Assembly: GCA_913049525.1 (NCBI GenBank)
Contig: CAJWYZ010000004.1
Span: forward strand, 1 to 23,758
Direction: 5' to 3'
DNA length: 23,758 nt
Source: an uncultured Fidelibacterota bacterium
GTDB lineage: Bacteria > Fidelibacterota > Marinisomatia > SCGC-AAA003-L08 > D37C17
Part shown: positions 17,088-23,758 of the stretch, in pieces
Layout of the letters: each line of letters opens with the position of its first letter
Position numbering within the stretch: the first letter of the stretch is position 1
Notes under the pieces: generated by a model
Seen by the model: only the letters and a program-made list of their open reading frames with translations
Databases searched by the model: none
What the model was told of the DNA's origin: nothing
Program-made: the position numbers and the translations under genes

Positions 17088-18192
17088 TTATTTTTCCAAT
17101 TTCTCTAATAAATATGCTCTGATAAAATTATCAATATCTCCATCCATTACCGCTTGGATATTTGATGTTTCGTGTTTCGTCCTATGATCCTTTACTAAAT
17201 TGTAGGGGTGAAAAACATATGAACGAATTTGACTGCCCCATCCTATTTCCTTTTTCTGCGCCGATAGATGATCTTGTGAAGCGGCTAGCGCTTCCATTTT
17301 CTTTTGATACAATCTTGCTTTCATCATTTTAAAAGCAGTATTTTTATTTTTCAACTGGCTTCTTTCGTTTTGACACTGAACTACAATTCCACTTTCAATA
17401 TGAGTAATTCTTACCGCAGAATCTGTTTTATTAATATGTTGCCCCCCAGCGCCACTTGCTCTATAGGTATCAATTCTAATATCTTTATCATCAATAGTTA
17501 TTTCGACATCATCATCAATAAGGGGGGAAATAAATACGGATGCAAATGAAGTATGACGTTTGGAATTACTGTCAAAGGGCGAGATTCTTACTAAACGATG
17601 CACACCTCTTTCCGCCTTCATATTTCCGTACACATAATCACCTGATACTTCAATGCTCGCATCTTTTAATCCAGCCTCATCTCCATCTTGGTAATCAAGT
17701 ATTTTGGTTTTATAACCAGTTCTTTCGCACCACCGTGAATACAAACGAAATAGCATGCTTGCCCAGTCTTGAGATTCAGTACCACCAGCACCTGGATGAA
17801 TGGTCAGGATTGCATTTCGATGATCATCTCTACCATTTAGAAGTTTTCGAATCTGCATCTTTTCGATATACTTTCCAAATGAATCTAGAGCCTCCTCAGC
17901 ATCCTCAGTTACTTCTTCTCCTTCTTCAATTAACTCAATATAGGACTCCACTTCAAAAAATTGCTCATCGATCTCTTTCCACATTTTCAATTCATTCTCA
18001 TATGAGCTGATTTGCTTCAAAATACTCTGAGCAGATTGATTATCCTCCCAAAATTTTTGCTCAGTTGTTTTTTCTTGGAGATGTGTTATAGAATCCTGGA
18101 TAGCATTTTTGTCAAAGATACCTCCGCATTTCTTGGTATTTGGATTTTGATAGTTTAAATTTTTCATTAAATTCTCGTAGATCAAATTTCAT
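17088..18192 (-). CDS. prfB: Peptide chain release factor 2, expressed by programmed +1 frameshift
   Basis: RF2 ends translation at UGA and UAA codons. The gene starts at ATG 18192 and encodes 26 residues ending MRRYL. It then meets an in-frame TGA (18112-18114) within TATCTTTGAC, and skipping one base continues into the 341-residue main frame, for 367 residues in all. In this numbering the SPF anticodon-like motif is at 204-206 and GGQ at 249-251, within one residue of E. coli RF2. The unshifted open frame upstream (from a TTG at 18185) encodes a sequence unlike RF2 (NYQNPNTKKC), so it is not used. The start lies inside the end of folP (11-base overlap), and lysS follows without a gap. Expression is likely autoregulated by RF2 level, as is known for this gene family. 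Confidence 0.96.
18111..18126 (-). other. prfB +1 programmed ribosomal frameshift site
   Basis: On the minus strand the bases read CGGAGG-TAT-CTT-TGA-C. This has the three classical parts of the RF2 recoding site. The slippery CTT (18115-18117) is followed by TGA and C, and the Shine-Dalgarno-like GGAGG (18121-18125) is separated from CTT by exactly one codon, as in E. coli. When RF2 is scarce, the ribosome slips +1 on CTT and reads GAC. Confidence 0.96.
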
Positions 18193-19012
18193 TAGTCACC
18201 ATTTGTTCTTTAATATTTTTTCTCTGAATAATCCTGGATACTACAGAAAGCATTCTATAATTTTCAACTACATCATGAACTCTGATAATATCTGCGCCAT
18301 TTTTAACAGCCAAGGCTGTCGCACCTAATGTTGCAGGCAATCTATCTTCAACACCATCATCATCAATACTTATAAATGATTTACGCGATATGCCAATAAG
18401 TAAAGGAACCCCAAATTGCTTCAGTTCACTCAAATTATTTATGATAGTATCATTATGGATAATTCGTTTCCCAAATCCAATACCGGGGTCAATTATAATT
18501 TGACTTTCTTCAATTCCAAAACTTTTTGCAAATTCTATTTTCGTTTCAAAGAAATGCTTTAATTCATCCATAATATTATCATAATATGGTTTAATTTGCA
18601 TCGTAACAGGATTTCCCAACATATGCATAAGAACTATAGGGCATTTAAATATTGCGGCTATTTCAAGCATTTTTCCATCTTTTCCCCCGCCTTTAATATC
18701 ATTAATCATATTAAAGCCATTTTCAAGAGCTATTTGTGCCACTTTGGGTTTATAGGAATCAATAGATAATGTTTGTTTAAAATTAGGACCATGAGTTAGA
18801 AAATTATCTAATCTAATCATCTCATCATTTTCAGAGAGCGGATTTGCTCCAGGCCTTGAAGATTCAAAACCTACATCAATAATATCAGCATGGTTATATT
18901 TTTGCAGATCAATAGAATTATTATCAATCAATCTACTTTCCATAAAGAACGAATCTGGAGTGGAATTTAATATGCCCATTATTTTAATGGTATTTTTCTG
19001 CAATTCAATCAT
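18182..19012 (-). CDS. folP: Dihydropteroate synthase
   Basis: Folate synthesis enzyme of 276 residues that joins 6-hydroxymethyl-7,8-dihydropterin pyrophosphate and p-aminobenzoate; it is the sulfonamide target. Visible motifs are NSTPDSF (16-22), GFESSRPG (48-55), IDSYK (84-88), NDI (104-106), LMHM (128-131), DPGIGFGK (175-182), SRKSF (209-213) and RVHD (244-247). The usual GGEST or GAEST in the second motif is GFESS here, placing a bulky Phe before the Glu. The loop after the first motif (FFMESR) also departs from the common FSDGG. The start is two bases after the ftsH stop, and the end contains the prfB start. Other folate genes are absent from the window. Confidence 0.95.
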   Translation of the reverse strand: MIELQKNTIKIMGILNSTPDSFFMESRLIDNNSIDLQKYNHADIIDVGFESSRPGANPLSENDEMIRLDNFLTHGPNFKQTLSIDSYKPKVAQIALENGFNMINDIKGGGKDGKMLEIAAIFKCPIVLMHMLGNPVTMQIKPYYDNIMDELKHFFETKIEFAKSFGIEESQIIIDPGIGFGKRIIHNDTIINNLSELKQFGVPLLIGISRKSFISIDDDGVEDRLPATLGATALAVKNGADIIRVHDVVENYRMLSVVSRIIQRKNIKEQMVTNEI

Positions 19013-19014
19013 AA

Positions 19015-21015
19015 CTATGTAGCTGGTTTTGTAATTATTGGCTGAGTACTGTCACTATTTTCAGGCATATTATCCTCAACTTTTTTACGGCGACGAACTC
19101 TTTTCTTTTTTTCTTTTGGCTCAATTCTTACAATTGCTTCACCATTTATTACCTTTTTCATTTCATCGCCACTTATTGCCTCATATTCAAGCAAGGCATT
19201 CGCTATATTTTTTAACTCATCGATATTAGTTTTAAGAATAGTATCAGCATTTTCTTCCGCTGTTTTTACGAATATAGAAATTTCTTCATCTATGATTTGC
19301 GAAACTTCATCACTATAATCCCTAGAATGTGATATTTCCCTTCCTAAAAATACTTCTTCAGATTTTTTACCGAACGTTAATGGACCAATTCTATCACTCA
19401 TCCCCCATTCACAAACCATTTTACGACTTATATCAGTTGCTGTGGAAATGTCGTTTCCAGCACCTGTTGATGTATCATTAAATATTAATTTTTCAGCACA
19501 TCTACCCCCCATTAAAATATCTAATCTTCCTAGAAGATAGTTTTTCTGGTAGTTATGCTTTTCTTCTTCTGGAAGTTGGGCCGTAACCCCAAGCGCCATT
19601 CCTCTTGGAATAATAGTAATTTTATGAACAGGATCTGCTCCAACAGTATGATGAGCTACAAGTGCATGCCCTGCCTCATGATATGCAGTGACTTTCTTTT
19701 CTTTAGGAGTGAGGATCATGCTCTTTCGTTCAACTCCCATCATAACCTTATCTTTAGCATCTTCAATATCAATCATGGAAACTTTTTTCTTATTTTTTCG
19801 AGCAGCCAATAAGGCAGATTCATTTAATAGATTTTCTAAATCTGCACCAACCAATCCAGGCGTTCCTTTGGCTAAAATCTTTAGATCGACCGTATTATCC
19901 AAAGGAATATTTTTTGAGTGGATTTTCAATATAGCTTCCCTTCCGTCAACTCCCGGCACATCAACAACAATTTGTCTGTCAAATCTACCAGGACGGAGTA
20001 GTGCTTTATCTAAAACATCTGGTCTATTTGTAGCTGCAATAAGTATTACACTGTCATCAGTTTCAAATCCATCCATTTCAACTAGAATCTGATTGAGGGT
20101 TTGCTCTCGTTCATCATGCCCCCCGCCTAACCCTGCGCCACGGTGCCTTCCTACCGCATCTATTTCATCAATGAAAATAATACTGGGAGCATTTCGCTTC
20201 GCTTGATCAAATAAGTCCCTAACTCTTGAAGCTCCAACACCAACAAACATTTCAACAAATTCAGCACCACTGATTGTGAAAAATGGCACATTAGCTTCTC
20301 CAGAAACTGCTTTAGCCAGCAGAGTCTTTCCCGTACCAGGAGGACCTAATAATAATGCCCCCTTCGGTATTTTTGCCCCTAACTTCTTATATTTTCCAGG
20401 GTGTTTTAAAAATTCTACAATTTCCTGCAATTCAACTTTAGCCTCATCACATCCTGCAACTTCTTTAAAGGAAGTTTTAGGTTTATCGGGAGAAATTATT
20501 TTTGCCCTACTTTTGGCAAAATTAAATATTCCATTCTGACCGCCTCCCCCCTGCATTTTTCTCATAAGGAAAAACCAGAAAAATATTATTAATAACCATG
20601 GGGAAAATTGAATTATATAATCGAATAATCCTAAAGTCTGTTCTTCAAATCTATATATTACACCTCTTTCATCCCAAACTTTTGTCATATCAAGTGTAAC
20701 TTCCGGCAATACCGTTGTAAAATTGGTGACTTGTTTGGGTTTATTTAAATTACCTGTCTCAATTGTAACTGGTTCCTTAAATGTCCCTTTAAAAGTTCTG
20801 CCGATAATTCGACCAGATTCAACTATATCTTGTTCAATATAATCTTGGAATTGGGTATAATCAATGGTTTGTGGTTTATAATCTGTAGAGAAGAATTGTA
20901 AGGCTGTTACAGCCATTATAATTATTAAAACCCAGATTAATAAATTCCCTCCAAGAGATTTCCATATATTTTTGGGATTATATTTATCTTTTTTGTTTTT
21001 GTTATTTTTTTTCAC
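19015..21015 (-). CDS. ftsH: ATP-dependent zinc metalloprotease FtsH
   Basis: Membrane-bound AAA protease of 666 residues that degrades damaged and regulatory membrane and soluble proteins. Membrane segments lie at about 23-42 and 137-151, flanking a periplasmic domain. The AAA domain has Walker A GPPGTGKT (224-231), Walker B IIFIDEID (279-286) and the second region of homology [18 protein letters not shown] (331-348). The zinc site is HEAGH (446-450). The C-terminus has a Lys/Arg-rich block ([12 protein letters not shown]). The GTG start at 21015 shares a base with the hpt stop (TAGTG). A GAGG lies 13 bases upstream, rather far, so translational coupling to hpt is likely. Confidence 0.98.
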   Translation of the reverse strand: MKKNNKNKKDKYNPKNIWKSLGGNLLIWVLIIIMAVTALQFFSTDYKPQTIDYTQFQDYIEQDIVESGRIIGRTFKGTFKEPVTIETGNLNKPKQVTNFTTVLPEVTLDMTKVWDERGVIYRFEEQTLGLFDYIIQFSPWLLIIFFWFFLMRKMQGGGGQNGIFNFAKSRAKIISPDKPKTSFKEVAGCDEAKVELQEIVEFLKHPGKYKKLGAKIPKGALLLGPPGTGKTLLAKAVSGEANVPFFTISGAEFVEMFVGVGASRVRDLFDQAKRNAPSIIFIDEIDAVGRHRGAGLGGGHDEREQTLNQILVEMDGFETDDSVILIAATNRPDVLDKALLRPGRFDRQIVVDVPGVDGREAILKIHSKNIPLDNTVDLKILAKGTPGLVGADLENLLNESALLAARKNKKKVSMIDIEDAKDKVMMGVERKSMILTPKEKKVTAYHEAGHALVAHHTVGADPVHKITIIPRGMALGVTAQLPEEEKHNYQKNYLLGRLDILMGGRCAEKLIFNDTSTGAGNDISTATDISRKMVCEWGMSDRIGPLTFGKKSEEVFLGREISHSRDYSDEVSQIIDEEISIFVKTAEENADTILKTNIDELKNIANALLEYEAISGDEMKKVINGEAIVRIEPKEKKKRVRRRKKVEDNMPENSDSTQPIITKPAT

Positions 21016-21587
21016 TATTTTTTAGCATCCTCATTTATTGCATATATTCCTGGCAACCCACGATAAATTTGTTTTAAATCTAACCCATAACCAACTACAA
21101 AACGATCGTCAATATTAAATCCAACCCAATCAATTTTTACTTCTGGCGAAGCTACGTCTGGCTTATATAAAAATGTCGCAAATCGTAATGATTTAGGACT
21201 TGCCTCTTCCATTCGACGTTTTAAAAACTTTAATGATAAGCCAGTATCAACAATATCTTCAACTACTATTACATGTCTTCCAGTAATATCGGCACTAATA
21301 TCTTTTAGTAGTCTGACAGTACCAGAGCTTTTTGTATTATTGCCATAAGAATCAATTTTTATAAAATCAACTTCAAATTGAATATGAAGATGTCTTACTA
21401 AATCAGCCATAAATAAAAAAGCACCATTTAATACTCCTATAATTATAGGCACTTTATCTTGATACAATTCAGATATTTCCTCGCCAATTTCCTCTACTCT
21501 TTTTTGAACTAAATAAGGCGAAATTATTTCTTCCAATTCAATTCCGGAAAAGGGATAGCCTTCTGGTATTATAATGCCGGAATCCAC
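21015..21587 (-). CDS. hpt: Hypoxanthine phosphoribosyltransferase
   Basis: Purine salvage enzyme of 190 residues that makes IMP or GMP from hypoxanthine or guanine and PRPP. The PRPP-binding motif is VIVVEDIVDTGLSL (106-119), and the flexible-loop and base-recognition regions (SYGNNTKSSG, 80-89; DWVGFNIDDRFVVGYGLD, 153-170) are normal. The start is taken as GTG at 21587, inside the end of tilS (19-base overlap), because it gives a family-length N-terminus and no ATG is available nearby. No strong ribosome binding site is seen. The tilS-hpt-ftsH order is widely conserved in bacteria. Confidence 0.96.
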   Translation of the reverse strand: MDSGIIIPEGYPFSGIELEEIISPYLVQKRVEEIGEEISELYQDKVPIIIGVLNGAFLFMADLVRHLHIQFEVDFIKIDSYGNNTKSSGTVRLLKDISADITGRHVIVVEDIVDTGLSLKFLKRRMEEASPKSLRFATFLYKPDVASPEVKIDWVGFNIDDRFVVGYGLDLKQIYRGLPGIYAINEDAKK

Positions 21588-22930
21588 TCTAATAGCTTTC
21601 TTTTATAAAGGGATGATTCATCTGGTAATTTAGCATGTGCTAATCCCGGAACCCATACTATATCATCTAATTTATTAACGACAACCGGCTGCATTAATTT
21701 ACCTATTCTTGATATTTTTTTATTTATAAATAAATTACTTAATAAAATATGTTGAGTAGAATTCGAAGATAATATTTTATCACCATTTTTCCAACGCCTA
21801 AGATACAATCCATCATTTATTAAATCTTCCGTTAATAAACATTGATTTTTATCTATAGATAAAACGGAATTATCGCTATTAACTATTGTAAAAATAGAAT
21901 TATACCATTTTTTATTTTGAGTTAATTTTATTTTTTCAGGTTCCTTTAGAAAATGCACATAATCTGAAATTAAAAGAAGCTCACCCCTATTTAAAATCAA
22001 GGTAATAGGACCTAAAATGTATATTGAACCAGTCTTAGAATCATTCAAATAATTGCTTAATTCTATCCAGAAGTTTCGTGTTTTTATTGGTATGTCAATG
22101 TTGAAATAATTTGAGGAGCACCAATAAATAAATATTTTCAGCTTCTCAATATCCATTTTTTTAATTGCATTAATATCAACAGTAATTATTTGTTTAGAAT
22201 TTTGTAAAATTAAATCCTCACACTTTTTGCTGAATTCTGAAAGATATAAATTCAATTTTACCTTGCTATTTTGAGATTCTCCCAATAACTGACTTTCCAG
22301 TTTTTTATTTAATTTTATTGCTCTTGGTAAAAGTGATTTTCGCACTAGATTTCTTCGAAATGATAAATCATTATTGGTGGGATCTTCCATCCACGATATC
22401 TTTTTATCAATTGCGATTTGTTTTATTTCTTTTTTTCGTACCGTCAATAATGGTCGCCTTATTTTACCTAACTTTTCACGAATCCCTATTTTAGAGATCC
22501 AATCTGCATTATCAAGCATTTTCATATACAAGGTTTCAATTTGATCATCAAGATGATGGGCAGTAAATATTAAGTGACTACTGATTTTATCAGCTATTGT
22601 ATTTAATTCAGTATATCTCTTCCCCCTCGAAGATGATTCAAAATTATCTCTTTTATTTATAAATAAATCTCTATTATAATATTTAACATTATTATTTATA
22701 GCAAAAGACCTGCAAAATTTCTCACATATTTTGGCTTTAACATGGGCATTATGATTAAAATGCATTAAAGCTAAGTCAAAACCATATTCTTTTCTCAGTT
22801 CTAATAATAGCGATACTAATACCATACTATCGATACCGCCAGAGAAGGAGACTAATATAGATAGTTCCTGCAAAGGAATTGTCAATTCATTGCAGTAATT
22901 TATTAGTTTATTTTTTAATATTCGAATCAT
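21569..22930 (-). CDS. tilS: tRNA(Ile)-lysidine synthase
   Basis: Modifies C34 of the CAU-anticodon tRNA-Ile to lysidine so that it reads AUA codons, essential in an AT-rich genome. The PP-loop ATP pyrophosphatase motif SGGIDS is at 30-35. HHLDDQIET and the signature DPTNNDLSFRRNLVRKSLLP region follow. With 453 residues it has the full form, including the C-terminal domain (LRRWKNGDKI). Base composition is among the most AT-rich in the window. It starts at an ATG 32 bases after the GAPDH gene and ends inside hpt. Confidence 0.96.
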   Translation of the reverse strand: MIRILKNKLINYCNELTIPLQELSILVSFSGGIDSMVLVSLLLELRKEYGFDLALMHFNHNAHVKAKICEKFCRSFAINNNVKYYNRDLFINKRDNFESSSRGKRYTELNTIADKISSHLIFTAHHLDDQIETLYMKMLDNADWISKIGIREKLGKIRRPLLTVRKKEIKQIAIDKKISWMEDPTNNDLSFRRNLVRKSLLPRAIKLNKKLESQLLGESQNSKVKLNLYLSEFSKKCEDLILQNSKQIITVDINAIKKMDIEKLKIFIYWCSSNYFNIDIPIKTRNFWIELSNYLNDSKTGSIYILGPITLILNRGELLLISDYVHFLKEPEKIKLTQNKKWYNSIFTIVNSDNSVLSIDKNQCLLTEDLINDGLYLRRWKNGDKILSSNSTQHILLSNLFINKKISRIGKLMQPVVVNKLDDIVWVPGLAHAKLPDESSLYKRKLLEWIPAL

Positions 22931-22962
22931 AAATCACTCGCAACTAAACGGTATTTATTACG

Positions 22963-23758
22963 CTACACTTCATCAAAAAAGAATGATGACAAACATTGAA
23001 TTTTGCTTTCATAAGAATGAGGGTACAAAAACCATTCCGTAATTGCAATTGAACTTAATAACGAATTGCCATCTTGAGGAGTAAAACAAAACCCCGTTAT
23101 TTCAGTTCCATTTCGCACACTTAAAGATGGAATTGAAACTACCGTTTGATTTAATATTCTGCCAAAATGTCCATGATCCCTACCAAAACTAAACACCTCA
23201 TTTGCATTTACTTTATCAGTAGTTGCGATAAGATCATTGGCATCAAATCTTGCAATTATTTTTTGAATATTTGTTGGTTTCTTAACTTTTAAATGGAAAT
23301 GTAGAATGTGCATATATTGAGTATTTACAATCATTGCAGATGAAAATAAATTAAGGTTTAAATCCATTGTTTTAAAAAGTAATGCCGCATCTCTGGCATG
23401 ATGCGTTCCAAATTCATCATCTTGATGCTTTCCAACTTGTGGCGATGGAAGAAAATTGTTTGATTGACTTACATCGTTAGATCTTCGTATTAAATTAAAT
23501 CGTCCTTCTATAAGATTATTTTCCCCATCAATTAAGGCTATATTTTTTACAATTGAAGAAAGATTGTGAGTATTGCATGACACAACCTGAACAAATTTGT
23601 CATCACCATGAATTAAAGAGGTATCATTTATACCTCGAGCGTACATTTTGCCAAACTCAAATTCACTGCCCTGTGCTACAAAGCCTTCAGTATTATGAAG
23701 ATATTTCTCGTAATATTGATGTTTATTTGAATGTCCAACACCCTTAGGCGTACAATCT
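22963..23758 (-). CDS. Type II (archaeal-class) glyceraldehyde-3-phosphate dehydrogenase, 5' end beyond window
   Basis: The frame stays open from the stop at 22963-22965 through an internal Met at 23646 to the right edge, giving 264 visible residues. About 75 N-terminal residues, including most of the NAD(P) fold, are missing. The visible start DCTPKGVG, the FVAQGSEFE segment, and the catalytic Cys in VVSCNTHNLS (codon at 23575-23577) match type II GAPDH. So do the RRSNDVSQSN stretch, the HHARD motif, the SSAMIVNTQYMHILHFHL strand and FGRDHGHFGR. Type I bacterial GAPDH has SCTTN instead. The enzyme oxidises glyceraldehyde 3-phosphate, or works in reverse in gluconeogenesis. Cofactor preference cannot be judged. 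The internal Met at 23646 is not a start, since family-specific sequence continues upstream. Confidence 0.88.
   Translation of the reverse strand, partial: DCTPKGVGHSNKHQYYEKYLHNTEGFVAQGSEFEFGKMYARGINDTSLIHGDDKFVQVVSCNTHNLSSIVKNIALIDGENNLIEGRFNLIRRSNDVSQSNNFLPSPQVGKHQDDEFGTHHARDAALLFKTMDLNLNLFSSAMIVNTQYMHILHFHLKVKKPTNIQKIIARFDANDLIATTDKVNANEVFSFGRDHGHFGRILNQTVVSIPSLSVRNGTEITGFCFTPQDGNSLLSSIAITEWFLYPHSYESKIQCLSSFFFDEV

Noticed and set aside
17540..18010. 156-residue open frame on the plus strand
   Set aside because: Antisense to prfB, rich in His, Leu and Gln as expected from reversed coding sequence; no domain seen.
18115..18185. TTG start in the main frame of RF2 at 18185
   Set aside because: The residues it would encode are unlike RF2, whereas the other frame encodes a typical RF2 leader and a perfect frameshift site.
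23644..23646. Met at 23646 as the start of the right-edge gene
   Set aside because: Upstream codons in the same frame up to the edge continue the GAPDH sequence (DCTPKGVG), so the gene begins outside the window.

Overview
This is a bacterial, clearly AT-rich, gene-dense stretch in which every supported gene lies on the minus strand, so transcription runs from the right edge to the left. The LolCDE-type lipoprotein-release genes point to a cell with an outer membrane. ClpC, a type II (archaeal-class) glyceraldehyde-3-phosphate dehydrogenase and the RF2 frameshift fit several deep-branching diderm phyla. I lean to something near the FCB group or Marinimicrobia, but this is a guess from gene content and base composition, not a phylogeny.

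Right part (about 10058-23758, in order of transcription): 3' part of a type II GAPDH, tilS (tRNA-Ile lysidine synthetase), hpt (purine salvage), ftsH (membrane protease), folP (dihydropteroate synthase), prfB (RF2 with a programmed +1 frameshift), lysS, two LolC/E-family permease genes, lolD, and clpC. Spacing is extremely tight: start and stop codons overlap or abut, and several genes start with GTG or TTG, so this looks like one translationally coupled transcript. The order tilS-hpt-ftsH-...-folP-...-lysS-...-clpC matches the well-known Bacillus gene order with other genes inserted or missing.

Middle (7680-10057): dnaK with its own upstream gap, a strong hairpin terminator after it, then a tRNA-Pro(CGG) gene. 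The 356 bases between the histidine kinase and dnaK hold that tRNA, the terminator, a possible promoter and a small inverted repeat.

Left part (1-7679): a three-gene cytoplasmic signalling cassette followed by leuS and a membrane-anchored alpha/beta hydrolase cut by the left edge. The cassette consists of a hybrid sensor kinase (GAF, HisKA, HATPase, REC, REC), a single-domain receiver, and an unusual protein joining two DHp-like helical domains, a receiver and a class III adenylyl cyclase. All cyclase catalytic residues and the ATP-selecting Lys/Asp pair are present. The cassette predicts a phosphorelay that controls cAMP synthesis. leuS and the hydrolase share a 4-base ATGA overlap. No mobile elements, CRISPR arrays or rRNA genes were seen.
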